This document shows positions 25,591 to 38,690 of a stretch of DNA of 64,000 nucleotides, one piece after another. The stretch's first letter is position 1; each line of letters begins with the position of its first letter. Source of the stretch: Paulownia fortunei (lineage: Eukaryota > Streptophyta > Magnoliopsida > Lamiales > Paulowniaceae); contig CM033120.1 of the NCBI GenBank assembly GCA_019321725.1, forward strand, positions 12,430,278-12,494,277, in the 5' to 3' direction. The translations under genes and the position numbers were made by a program. The notes beneath the pieces are model-generated. The model had not been told where the DNA came from. It ran no database searches and saw nothing but the letters and a program-made list of their open reading frames with translations.

Positions 25591-26251
25591 TGTTTCACTT
25601 GGAATATGGAACATGTTTGCAAATTCATTTTTGTACTTGGATTTTGTTGTCGCTTTATATCTAAACGTGTATTTTCCTGAAAACCCCCAATCACAATTTT
25701 TGCATCAATTGTTCAGAATTTTTTAAAAGCAATCGGACCTACTTGCCTTAAGCCCACACAGCAGAAAAAAAGACAGCTTCAAGACTAGGAAACAAAGCTT
25801 CATCCAATTGCTTTTGAGACTTTTTAGGGTTGCAAAATCATAATAAATATATAAATTCAATCTATTTCTTTTTATAGGCAAAAAACATAGAGAAAATTAA
25901 TTTTAGAAAACCAGATTGATTTCAAAACGTACATATATTTTTGGCCAAAAATTCAGGAAATTGTTATGTTATATCAATCATATTCATCTAACGAATACTT
26001 TTTTTAGCAATAATAAATCAGTTAATTTATTAAAAGTAGAGATAATTTAAATTGCAAACGTACTATTAAAGCTGATATTATCACCCATAGCTTAAAATTA
26101 ACAAATAAATTAATACGACAATCAAAAATTATTTAGATAATGATATAAATGAAAGAATGTAGGATAATCATGTATATGTCTACACGGTTTAAGATATATT
26201 ACACTCGATGATGTACATTGAGTGTACATCTCACCACACATTTTACATATA

Positions 26252-26253
<2 letters not shown>

Positions 26254-26289
<36 letters not shown>
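26254..26289. repeat. (AT)18 microsatellite
   Basis: A perfect AT dinucleotide run of about 36 bp. Shorter AT runs occur at about 18058-18078, 21726-21752 and 32630-32652. Confidence 0.95.
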
Positions 26290-26293
<4 letters not shown>

Positions 26294-27689
26294 AAGTATG
26301 TGTAAATATATATTGAGACTTATACCCGATACACATTGTCGAATGTACCATCTATACGACCATAGCTACAAACCTAAAGATATATAAAAGATGTCAAAAC
26401 GAGGTGGGTCTGGTGGGAATGTCCCACTTTTATTATCATGGTTGAAATTTATTTGATGAAAGTTGTAGTTAGTAATGAAGCATAAATTTCAATTGGGCTT
26501 GTAGATTTAATAACTTAATTTTTTTGGCATATGAACAAAAGGAAATGAGTTTATAATATATGAATGTGTGTGTGTGTTAGCACATCCAGATGCAAGTAAA
26601 CTAGTAGAGAAATTGATCTCTCTTTCAGCCCAACAGTTTCTTCTTTAATCTTGTGGCTGTGGGGCAATTGGGGGGTTAATGTCAATTGGTTTGTCATCTA
26701 AAATATGTAACATCAACTGATAAGTCTCACTTTGTCACATTTTATGAAATAAATCAAAGTGGAAGAAGGGAAATAATTTTCAGTGATGCTATATATCATC
26801 GACTAACCTTTATTTTGTTTTTGTTTTTTACACCCCTAGTTTTAATAAGAAATCGTTGCAATTAAGTCAATTGAATTGATTTAAAAATATTAAAAACAGA
26901 TTAAAAAGAAAAGATGCATGATTAGTCAATAATACATATAATTTCTCATTAATAGTTGGCCAATGATATAATAATCTAATCAGTTTATTAACTCACTAAA
27001 AACTTTAGAAGAAGCATATGTAATTCCACACACATACACAATAGAGAATCAGAATGGTTTTCTTGTTTTTTTTGTTTTTTTTTTTTTTTTTTTTTTTTTT
27101 CAATTCTTGCTTGTCACAACATTGTCTTAACCTACCCACATTCTTAAATATCTTTTTAACCATCAATCATTTGACAATGTGCAGAGCTTCCTACACTTGT
27201 GTGGATAGGAGGTAACAGGTTCAACCCAATGTGTGAATGAATGGATGTATGCGTAAGTTTTAAAAAAAAATGGAAAAAACCCCTTGAAAAATCAACTTTC
27301 CCAGCATAGGATACAGAGAAAACAGGTGATTGCTCTTGCTTGATCTCTTTTTTCAACTCATGGATTTCTTTCTGTAATCTTGTTGAGCCATAGGCTTTGA
27401 GGAAAGTTTAAAATCTCCACATCTTGTTCATGCATTATTGTAATAGTAAAGGCAAGTATCCTGACAATAACAATCACAAAATACCTAACCCCCTTCTGGT
27501 TATAATGTCATTCAGACAATGACAAAGGTAACCTTGATTTGGTCAAATAATTTTGATTGTTCAAAGGTTCATAGAAGGGGACTAAGCCTAACCCAACAAG
27601 GGACAAAGAATGCAAGATATACACATATCTATCTCAAAATCAACAAAATCTTCTGATTCACTTTACAAATTTCTTTGAATATGTAAGAC

Positions 27690-30600
27690 CTACTTAAGGT
27701 TATAGGACAACCAATTAGATTCTCCAAGAAAATAGACCAGGACCAATGACAAGGGATACAGCAGATATGCCAAGAATGATGTCCAAACAGGGAAAACAGT
27801 GCTGAAGCTTGCAAGGCACCCCATAACGACGGATACAACTAGAACCATCAGAACCTCAGTAGAAAAATTCCATGACAAACCGCGAAAATAGATCAGGGAA
27901 AGAAGAACAGCTAATCCCAGAATGTTGTTCATGAATACAGTACCATATATCTGCATTATTCAAAATATTCAAAACACTAAGTTAGTTTCTATTTTTTTTC
28001 TCGTGCAGGTCTTTCAGCTTGCAAATAGTCAAAGGGGAGAACACAAACCTCAGACAATGTCAAAGAAGTCGTATGTAGTTTCTTCTTGCGGGCTTCACTG
28101 ATTGCAGATACTGCTAATCTAGCAGTTGTCGCCAATGGGACAAATATAAATGCAACGTAAAATGATGGCATGCTTGCAGCTGTAGAAAAATCCCGAACAC
28201 TATGTATAAGAGGTTCAGCTAGAACCCCAAGCATAACAATCCCAAGAACCAAAAGAGTTAAAGCTTTCATCCACGCTAAAGGTGATTTATCAATGAACTT
28301 GTCCTCTACCAGCTTATCAGTCTGTTCCCATGTTTTCTGCACAATTGTTTTTTAAGATTTCAAACCAATCAGATACTAACAATCTCAACTAGAAGAAGAC
28401 TTAACAGAGGTTTTACTTACTTGATAAATATCATCTTCACTCTCTTCTGAGTTATGATTTAGATTATAAATTGTATTCAGCCATTTGGACAGTCCAGTAA
28501 CAAACTCCTCCTCACTAATCAACTGATCTCCACTTATATCAAGTTCTTCCATTATTTTGGATACTGCCGTGTCCGCATCATAAGGAATCATGCCAAATTT
28601 GATATTGGTTACCAGCTCCTTCAATTCAAAGTATGAGAGGTATTCGTCTTTGTCAATATCAATGTCCTTGAACAACCTGCAGCACAATCAATGGATTACC
28701 AACTGTATTCCGTGTTATGAATGATCGTTAAGGTGTCTAACACATGCAAAGAAACTGCTATACAGTAATTAATTCATAAATCTTAAGAGTACTCTATATA
28801 TGCAAGAGAACAGAGAAAGGGAATTCTAATTAAACCAAAGACTACACAAGAAGGTTTTAGTGGAAACCAAAAAGTTAAATGCAGACACATTTAATTAGAT
28901 ATAACTAATACCTTAGGTAAGTGATTGAATGATTTGCAAAAACCTACCTTTTTATAGCGGGGACATCTGGAGTCCCATCCTCTGTCAAAAGGCTCCCATA
29001 CAGAGAGTTTTGGATATGTTCTAAAATATCTGGAATTAGATGTCTCATCATTTCACGTTCTTCCCTTTTCTTTTGAATCCAAGGTTTAAGAACCTGTAAC
29101 AGATAATTTGAAGGGGTTTCAGGCAAGTACAGGAAATTACTTCATGACAACAATGCGTTAATAGTTATTAAACTACATAGTATAGATTCATCAGAATCCA
29201 AACATCTAAACATTGTTAGCTTCAGTAAGATGTCTCCTACTACCTCACCCATTTTGAAAAGAAAATTACCTGGTACATGTCCTTCAGCGATTTGACAGAG
29301 TGATATCTCTTACTCATTGAATATTTTGTATCATCAAGCCATTTCGTCATTCCATTGACAAATTCATCCATAGTTATTTTCTCGTCCTTGTCCATATCAA
29401 ATTCCTTCATCATCTCTGCGGTTGTATTATCCTCATCTGAGTGGATATTTCTAAATTTGATTTCTTTAAGAAATTCTTTTAGCTCATGGAAAGAGATAAC
29501 CTTATCTCTATCGTGATCTCTCTCTTCAAATAGCCTGCATAAAAATTTAGCATGGGCATTAGGAAACCTATCAAAGAATAAGAAAGCACTAAGGTTGCAT
29601 TCGAATTGAAGGATTTGGATCGGGAGAAATGACAAGGATCTAAGGATTTCAAAAGTGAAAAAAAATTAATTAAAACAATGAAAAACAAGTTTAAAATAGT
29701 TGCTAAAGGATTCGTTAACCATAATAAGTCACAGTTATTAAAACAAGTGCAATAAATTTGTTATTATCCATTTGAAATTCTTAGCTCCCAAATTCTTCAA
29801 ATTCAGGGACACTATAAAAAATTTCCATGGAGAAGAAATACATTGTCAAAATGTACCTTCTTATCGTCGTGACATTAGGCGCACCGTTGTCAGTTAAGAG
29901 TCTTCCCATTGCCTGATTTTGCACATGCTTTAGAATGTCTACTATTAAATGCTCGTGCTTTATATATAGTAAGCGCCTCCTCTGAATCCAAGGCTGAAAG
30001 AACTGCTCAATTTGTGAAACAAATATTACAATTAGAAAGATATAATTGAACTAGAAAGTCGAACATGCTACAGATATGCATCTGCTAGTGCTGAAGGTGA
30101 TCAAATTGTGGAAGGTAGCTAATTCAAGTTTTTTCATATTATGTTACTTGGTTGGCTTTCAATTCATTCAGGAGCAGTATGTCAGACCTATAAGGATAGC
30201 AATTCTATATAGATATACAAGATTTTCCTACAATGATCTAGGTGCATCACCTCCAATTCTACAAGCATATAGGGCCTAATGAATTACATAGGGATGTAAA
30301 CGAATCTAGTCAAGCCGAAAAGCATATTCTCCACAAGATTAAGCTTTAGGAAAATGGTAAACTGAATCAAAATCGAAGATTTTGAATGGAGTACCTGATA
30401 GAAAAAGTAAGAAACCAGGAAAACGACAGATACAATAAGAGTAATCAGCACAAAAACTCGTTCTCCAGCAGAAGAAAAACTGAAAATTCTTGGAATTTGG
30501 ATCATTGCTGATGGTATCACTGAAAGAAGCATGAGCCCGGCTGTGTAACTCGTGCCCTTATCTGTCAATACACCATAACCTGTAACAGAACAAAAGGGAT

Positions 30601-33153
30601 ACTTGAGCAAAGTACAAACAGCAAGAATGCCAAGAATTGAACTCATAATAGCTAAAGCCCACAAGAAAAATTGAGTAAACAAACCTGGCCACAGGGAAAA
30701 GAAGAGTCTTTCAAGAGGGTTTTGCTTTCTGCTATTATCTGAAGGATTAGAGTGGAAGTGATTCTGAAAATCTTGACTGCCAAGTATAACGCAGGTACCC
30801 CAAACTAGTGTGAGGAGCAAGATTGTGGATCCGGCTAGCAACCCGACTCCTGTTACCACGCACTCCTGAGCAGTTTCTTCATTGCTCAACAGCCCAGATG
30901 CTGAAAAAGATACATATTAAACTAAAATGTAAATATAATAGTAACGATGAATTACATTAAATGTGAATTTTAAAAAAATGTTAAAAATTAATAAGGTTAT
31001 TAAAAAAATAAAAAGATAGTAAATTACTCTTTAAAAATTAACAGATTCCATTATTTTTTCATTATATAATTTCAAGATTCTCACTCATATAAAATACATG
31101 TTATAGGCAGAATTGAGTTTAATTTCAAAATAACATCTAATATTTTCTCTGTCCCTCAAAATATGTTTTACTATGTTATGAGTCAAATCTTTTGACTGAT
31201 TTCTTAATAATTTTGATATTATTAAAATTTTAAATCTTAATACTTGTTTTATTATCTACCCTTAGTCGATAATTCTTTAAAAAAAAAGATTAAAACTAGT
31301 CGACCGTGACAATAGAAATATTTGTTTTAGAATGGATGAAGTATTTTTTAAGCTCTTAAATTTACGATTTATTTTATTTAGCTTAGCCAAGCAACCTCTA
31401 AGTTGCATTCTATTTGTGGGTTAAGCTAGTCCTTTATAGTCACTTACAATTGAGTTACAACTGAGTAGTGCTCGTAGGAGTTATGAAGAGAAAATTAGTA
31501 CTACATAATTTTAGTATTGGTTTTTAATGAAGTCCATTATCGATTAGGGTAGACAGGTCCTGATTGTCAGAGTTTAAACCCATTAAATTAATGGGCGAAA
31601 TATTCCAAGTATAATTAATTAAGCCTGGCAGACGCCTAGGATACATGCATCTCTAGTGTTCAAAGTCAAGACCAAACTCCATGCCCCACAAAAATACTAG
31701 AGTAACATAGATGACTTTTATCAATACTTACAAAAAAAGTCCACGACAACGTTGTCCAAACAAATAATAATGAAGGATGATTTCAATTTGAATAATAATA
31801 TTATAAAAAAATATTTTTATATTTAATTTAATTATAAAAAAATAAATTATTTTTTAAAATTATAAATACTCCTTTAGGTATTTCAAATACTTCGTTTAGA
31901 TTTGTCGTTATTTTACAAATAATTTCGTAATAAGTGTAATTTGTAAAAAAATAAATATTAAGAAGGTATTTGTAATTTATAAATTTAAATAAATATTTTT
32001 TATAAATAATTCAAATTTGGAGAATATTGTTTATGCCTTGACAAATTCAACTTAGTGCAACGAAATCCTAGACAAAAAAGTTTTATGATGTTGCTTCTAA
32101 TTTGGTAGCTTGCGCAAATATGGACAAATTAAAGGTTTAATTTAAGTAGTGAAGTTAAGCTTTTATATTCGAATTTATAAAAAAATATAGATGTTTGTCT
32201 AATTTAATACTAATTAATTATTGATATAATAGTTGGGTGTTGATTATTAATTAATTGCTAATAATTGATATTTTTAATATATTATTATACAATTACTTTC
32301 ACCAAAATAAATAAAAAAAATAAAATATAGACATAGAGGTGCAACATCCAATAGGAAATTATTGCTTAATAGGCTTCTAATATCAAGTCCATATATTATT
32401 CTACTTTTTTTTTATGAATCCGTACATCATACGACTTCTTTGCAAAACTATACGCATGCATGTTCATGATCACCCCAAGAATTATAACAAGAATGATTGA
32501 TAATTAAGGATTTTGAAAATTTCCTAAGCTTATGATCAAAGAAATTCTAATGTACAAGTAATAAATTGTTAGACGTAAATTATTTGTTGAAACAGTGAAA
32601 GCTCACAACAAATGAAATAATACGTGTGTGTATATATATATATATATATATGTTATGTGTATAAAATATTATTTAAAATATACTCTTATAATTAATCATA
32701 CTGTGACATATATAAAATTAAAATAAATGATAGGAATTGAAATTAGACGGGCTTACCAAGAAGAATCAAGGCTTCTGGTAGGGAGCCGATAACCTGAAAT
32801 GCACTGGCGCCAAACACACCAGGGCCAAGGATTTTGAAAATCCTTTCCCCTCCCGAAGCAACATAGGATTCTCCATGAAACAAAAGGAATTCATAAACCA
32901 AAATCAAGAACAAATGTCCTGGAATGCTCTTTGAACACGGCAAAAACCCATACATTTGCTCACAGAACTCCTCCCCCCGCCAATCCATTCCTTTCAACCT
33001 TATCGAAGATGGGGAATCATTTTCCTGCTGAAATCCATCCACCCCGTCTGAAACCAGCTCGGGGAAACTGTCTGGCAATGGCCTGGAAAATGCGCCGGGG
33101 GCTGACAGGATTGACAGAAGAAGGAAATATGCAAGACACTGATGAGTTCTCAT
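27690..33153 (-). CDS. NCL: NCL paralogue with four EF-hands and an altered second exchanger motif (NCL2)
   Basis: Nine exons stay in phase: 32757-33153, 30685-30900, 30395-30579, 29857-30002, 29270-29534, 28948-29093, 28421-28676, 28049-28336 and 27690-27950, predicting 719 aa. Order: signal peptide; exchanger repeat 1 with GSLPEALILLG (exons 1-2); membrane helices (exons 2-3); linker PWIQRRR plus EF-hand pair A (loops DHDRDKVISFHE and DMDKDEKITMDE); a second linker PWIQKKR plus EF-hand pair B (loops DIDKDEYLSYFE and DISGDQLISEEE); then repeat 2 and C-terminal helices. Linker exons 4 and 6 are both 146 bp and share phase with the single linker exon of NCL1, so a two-exon module was duplicated. 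In repeat 2 the sequence PLATTARLAVSAI replaces the PFATNSSEAVSAI of NCL1, losing the conserved acidic residue. Membrane location and Ca2+ binding are likely; exchange activity is doubtful. No frameshift is seen. Confidence 0.87.
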
Positions 33154-33202
33154 GATGAAATGAAAATTATAACTTAGCTTTGCAATTAATGGAGTTGTTA
33201 TC

Positions 33203-33210
33203 TATTTATA
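33203..33210 (-). promoter_or_regulatory. TATA box of NCL2
   Basis: On the minus strand ATTATAAATAGATA lies about 50 bp upstream of the NCL2 start codon (33153), with a CCAATCA box just before it. The short distance implies a very short 5' UTR. Confidence 0.6.
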
Positions 33211-33987
33211 ATCAGGTTTTGATTGGTAGGTATCATGTGGTACATGTTGAAACAGGACCATTTTATGAATTAGCAGCCATGGAAGTTTCATTTTATCTTC
33301 GATTGACCAGCTTTCTTGGCGACTTTCTGCTATTATATAATATACCTTTTCTGAACGTGATGGTTTATTGATAAAAAAAAAAAAAAAAAAAGAAAAACAT
33401 GCATGCATTATTGACCAGTTATGAATTTCTTTTACTGATAAGGGTTTCGTGCAAGTTAATTACTTTTGGGAGTGAATGTTACACCGAAATGCAATTTAAA
33501 TTTTCTATTCTAGAATCATATTTTATTTTATATTTAGATTTTCTATTCTAGAATTATATTTTATTTTATATTTTATTTTATAAATAAGAATTCAAATTCC
33601 TCTATCTTGAATTTATAACTCTTATTTTTTTTCTCGAGATATATAAATTTTTTTTAAAAAAATATCTTATCACTTAAAATAATTATACTGTGACACTGCT
33701 AACTTCCACCTTTAATTTTAAATAAAAATTTATAAATGCATTCCTTATTCAACATAAATATCATTATCGTGGGCCTCATTTTAAATGCAGTGATAATACC
33801 TCCAAATACAAATAGGTGCACTTTGTGTTTTTTCCTACTAAGTTGATGCTTTACCCTCCTTCAAACCTATTTTTATACCAAAAAATATTGACAAAATGCG
33901 CGACAAACCTCATCAGCTGACAAATGTCTACAAACACGTTTTAAACTCATGCATTTATTCTTCTTCTTCAATTCACTTTCAACCTTT

Positions 33988-33989
<2 letters not shown>

Positions 33990-34025
<36 letters not shown>
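33990..34025. repeat. (ATT)12 microsatellite
   Basis: Perfect trinucleotide run of about 36 bp in non-coding spacer. Confidence 0.95.
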
Positions 34026-37000
34026 TTACTTTATGCTGGATTAACATAAGAAAAGTCTTTTACCTTTTAATGGAAATGGAAAAAAGGACAATAATTTGGG
34101 GAAAATAAACTAATTAAATATTGCAGCTGTCAGCCACTCTAATTTGAAAATTCTAGGTAAGTAGAAACATCATCTTTTTTTTTTTTTCCCTATGAGGAAG
34201 CTGCTTGTATGTTTTAAATATTTGAATAAACTAATATTATAGAGCTTATAAAATATACATAATAATACATAATCAAAATAATATTAAAATTATAAAAAAT
34301 AAGTTAGGGAACCTTATTAATAATAAAGGAGGTTATAAAATTTTAACATCTTTTATTTTTCTTTGAAACTTATAAACTTTTGTTTGTTTATTATTTTAAG
34401 TCATCTTATAAATTTTTAAATATTTTTTGAGGTCGAACATCCTCTAAATTTATGCATAACTCATAGACATGTGTAAATAAATATTTAATGAAAAAGAGAG
34501 AAATTATGTCCACATAACATTCTTACATATTATCAAAATTTATAATCTCAATCCTCAAGTTGCGCACCGAAAAGCATTTGGATATCAATGCGAGTGACAG
34601 TGATTCAAATTTTTTAAAAAATTAAAAAGATTAAAGAGGAGTACAAGTCTCTATGAGTTGCTGCTATTGCAGAAAACAGAATAAATCGTATGTCCAACCT
34701 AAGTGCGAGTATATTATGAACACCACATAATCAAATTTACTTAGAACTTATTTTTAGGAATGAATTTTTTTTTCAAAATTTAGTCGAGATTCAAACATTG
34801 GATACCGGATATCAACGAAAAAAATAAATAAATAAAATAATTCATAATCTCAACGTGAATTTTGTGTTGATAATATAATATTATTATATTTTCAATCGTA
34901 CTTGGCGTAAGAAGTGGTGTAAAGATTGGTTACTCTATTTTCTCTTCTCTCTCTTCCAACAAAGATTGACAATGCCACCCTTTGTCCCGGCCCAAATTAT
35001 TCGGGATTCTTTAATATAGTTGGTATATAATATTTTATTATAATATTATTAATATATTAAAAATATTATAATAAAAAAATAAAATATCAATTATAAATTT
35101 GAATTGGATCCAAATCAACCCTCTTTACCCCACCCGATGTCCTCTACATCGCTAAACCAACATTATCACTATTTTCACCACCTCCTGATCACTCTATCTC
35201 ACCATTCTTTCGGTTTGAATTTCTGTCAAAACTTAAGTTTCACCGTGTATTGTATTTTATGTGTAAATATCAAGTGTATATAATTTATAATTAAATATTA
35301 ATTTAAAAAATATTTTACATATATATTTATTTATAATATGAAATATAAAATAAAATATCAATTTAAAATAGGCAATAAAAAAGTGGGCTGTTTTACCAAC
35401 TTTGCTTCCTCTTTTGGGGTTACCTCTTTCAATTACCCTTTTTAAAAATGTATAATTACATCATATTCATATTCATGTAATAACAAGTATACTTTGTGTA
35501 AATATAGAAGGTCGAGAATAGGATTTTTCTTCCAAGTATATCAGTTACAGGTAACACGAATGCTTGTATCATATGCAACACGAACTAGCAAATGTGCTAG
35601 TTGTAAACAATAAAGTGTGTGAAATGTAGAATTGTAGTATTCCAAAGGAATGTCTTTACAAGTACCGAATTGTAAAACTCTAACTATATTTAACCTATTG
35701 AATTTTTATTATGATTGCTTAAAAACAAAAATGAACTAAAAACAATGAAATATTTAAAATCAAGAGTAGAAGTTGCTTATAATTCGATTGACCGGCTGAA
35801 CCGAACCAAAACCAAATAGAAAATTTCGATTCGATTTTTTATTTTGGTTAACGGAATCGAATCAAAAATCAAAATACTATTTTTTGAATATTTATACATA
35901 ATTTTATATTATATTTTTATACTATTATTTATTTTTACACTATTTTTATGTTACAAATTATATTTTTGTACTTGTTATTTATTATTATATATTTTTTTAT
36001 ATTTTTCTCTCCAAACTATAAATAATAAATAATAAATATATTTTTAAAATTTTATTTTTTATTTTTTATAAAATTTAGATTTGTGAAACCAGCTAACTTT
36101 CAACATAACAAGATTATGCTTATAACTATTAAATGTATCAATTCATATATATCTATATTTAATTAGTCGATGACATGTGCTATACGAGCACTTATTGTAA
36201 CACTACTTTTCGGTTTCAATCACAATAATAAACATTATTTTATAGTTGGTCAAACTTTAAAAAGCATTATGATCATAAGACATGCTCAACCCAAATTAAA
36301 TAAATTCCAAACTACAATCAATCAAGAAGTTTACAAATTAATAGATTGTCTCCCCAAGTCTTGACTAAGAAAATTTAGCTTATAGTGCAAAAGATCAAAC
36401 ACAATTTGAATACATTTATCATGGGTAATTCACAATTATACAATACTAAACAAAATTTGAGAAATGAGTAAGAAAATTACAACTCAAGCTTAGATTCTTT
36501 AAATCTTCAATCAATCTTCCAAGCTTAAGGAGAAATTCTTCCTTTGGGTCCATTCCAATTTCTATTTTATTTTTTCTCTCTTTTTTGATACTTCTTCTTT
36601 CCATTTTTTTCATTGTTGACCCTCGCACTGAGTATACAAAATTTATCAAAATTAAATACACTAATCATCAAATTAGATAACAAAATAACTTAAATTATAT
36701 TATTAAGGGTTTCGAAATTATGTTGAATTAACTATCAATAAAATACTATGTACATTTATTTGAAAAAGAAGATCAAGATACATTCTTTCTGATCTCATCT
36801 AGTGTACTTAAATTTCTACATATTCAGCTATGATATTATTATCTTAAAAAAATGAGGTAGCTTCAGCGCCTTCATTTAGATGAAAGAGTGCTTTTTGATT
36901 TAGAAGAACAATGGTCATATTTCATGCATTAACTGTGAGTTATGAGTGAAACTTAATATTTATCATAAAATATCTCAATTAAGCATCAATTTCCTATTTA

Positions 37001-37316
37001 GGAGAAAAAAGGGATAAATACAAAAGCCTCCGTATTTTAGCGAAGTTGCTAAAATTTGACTTGTTTGAAAAAAAAAACCTCAAAATCCACGTGTTATTTT
37101 AAATTCTGCACACTCACCCTTGTCGTTAGTTATGTCTAACACCATTAAGTTTTTTTTATGGATTGTCAATTTTACCCTTGACATCTCAACCGTTGGTCTA
37201 TCATTTCAAAATATAAGAAGATGTCTATCCATTGGAAAGATCTGAAATCAGATTCAGTTCTCCATATTTTTTATTCTTCTATATATTTTCTCTCCAAATT
37301 TTCTTTTGTTTTTCTA

Positions 37317-37341
37317 AGAAGAAGAAGAAGAAGAAGAAGAA
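37317..37341. repeat. (GAA)n microsatellite
   Basis: About eight GAA units in non-coding spacer, preceded by a pyrimidine-rich stretch. Confidence 0.9.
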
Positions 37342-38690
37342 ATTACAAAAATAGAAAATAAAGGAAAAATAAAATAATTATAATTTAATTTTTATTAAAA
37401 GAAATGGGGGAAATTTGTAAATAAATGTAAGTTATTCAAATAAATTAAAAAAATGTAACTTTTATAAAATTTCTGTAATTTATTTGGATGTTATGAATTT
37501 TACAATTTTTATGGAATTTTACTAATTTTGAAAGAATTTTTCTGACATTTATGTAATTTTATGGCATTTTTATTAATTTTCATAGCTTTTTTAACATTTC
37601 TATAATTTTTATGAAGTTTTTTCTGGATTCTTTGTAATTTTATAATTACACGAATGTTTTTGAGAAGAAGAAGAAGATGACAACATATATAAAGAAAAAA
37701 TGAAATAAAACTATGCAAAAGAGTAAAAAAAGTAGATATAATTATATTTTTATTTTTGTAATAATCAAATAATTAGTATGCAATAGGTTTTTTTGGGTAA
37801 GTGAGAAACATTTTAAATTAAAAATAAGAGCACTACTTATTGAAATAATTTAATAAATAAAAAATATAAAAAAAGAATGAAATAAATTTATGCAAAAGAG
37901 TAAAAAATGTAGATATAATTATTTTTGTGATAATCAAATTATTTTAGTTATTAAATAAATGCAATATTTTTTTTCTTGTAGCCATTAATTAATTAGTACA
38001 CAAAATTAAATTACAAGAAAAAATATATATTATTGACAATATGCTAAGTGATAATAATATAATAATAATTAGTGGTAAATTTATAGTATTTAAAATTATC
38101 TTTTTAATAATTAGTAATACGATAAATTATCACTATAACTTATAATATATTTGTGGTGTCATTCGACTCACTTCCCAAGCACACTCTCAATTTGTAGATG
38201 CCCAATCTTCCCCACGAGAGCAGAAAAACCAATAGATCACACAACACGCATGAAAATAGCCTTTTGTATGATATATCCATCTTGTATGATATACATCTAA
38301 TGTTAATGGCCTTGTTTGTTAACTACTTCTAACGAGTAAGTTTGTAGCCTTCCTCGGTTGAATGTTGTCAAACAAATTCCTACATTGCATTTGTGAATAA
38401 AAAAGTAATTGAACAAATATTGAATAAAATAGTACCTTGAAAGTTTATAAGTAGTTGAATATTTATTCCGAAAAGACTTACTCGACCTACTCGTATCACC
38501 ACGTAATCTTTTCATCACGATAATTTAAATACAATTCTTATAACTAAAAGATACACACGTAATCCTGTCACTAATAGTCACTTTTCTTGCAAGGATATAT
38601 GATATACTAATAAATATATCTTTAATAAATAAAATACACATACTTCAAAATCAACAACGAAAATAAATAAATGATTATAAATTAGCATAC

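Larger units (their letters stand above)
19221..27689. other. Spacer between the NCL tandem genes
   Basis: About 8.5 kb of very AT-rich sequence without a believable exon or RNA gene. It holds a hairpin element, two MITE-like elements, an AT microsatellite, a poly-T run (about 27069-27100) and short tandem repeats. The NCL1 promoter should lie in the first kilobase; I see no clear TATA box there. The end nearest NCL2 should carry its 3' UTR. Confidence 0.6.
33211..38690. other. AT-rich spacer without recognisable genes
   Basis: About 5.5 kb with no believable exon on either strand. It holds an (ATT)12 microsatellite, a GAA run and several AT-rich phrases that recur around 35100-35400 and 40500-40740, such as AAATATAAAATAAAA(T/C)ATCAA, suggesting undefined old repeats. 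A GGGATAAATACAAAAGCCTC phrase near 37010 resembles ends of non-autonomous DNA elements. Confidence 0.55.

Noticed and set aside
30284..30889. Continuous 201-codon frame across NCL2 exons 2-3
   Set aside because: The frame happens to stay open through the 105-bp intron (30580-30684). Good GT/AG sites and the NCL1 exon layout show that this segment is spliced out.
35098..35400. Possible shared repeat with 40508-40740 and 46981-47140
   Set aside because: Shared AT-rich phrases such as AAATATAAAATAAAA are too simple, and no ends or target duplications could be defined.
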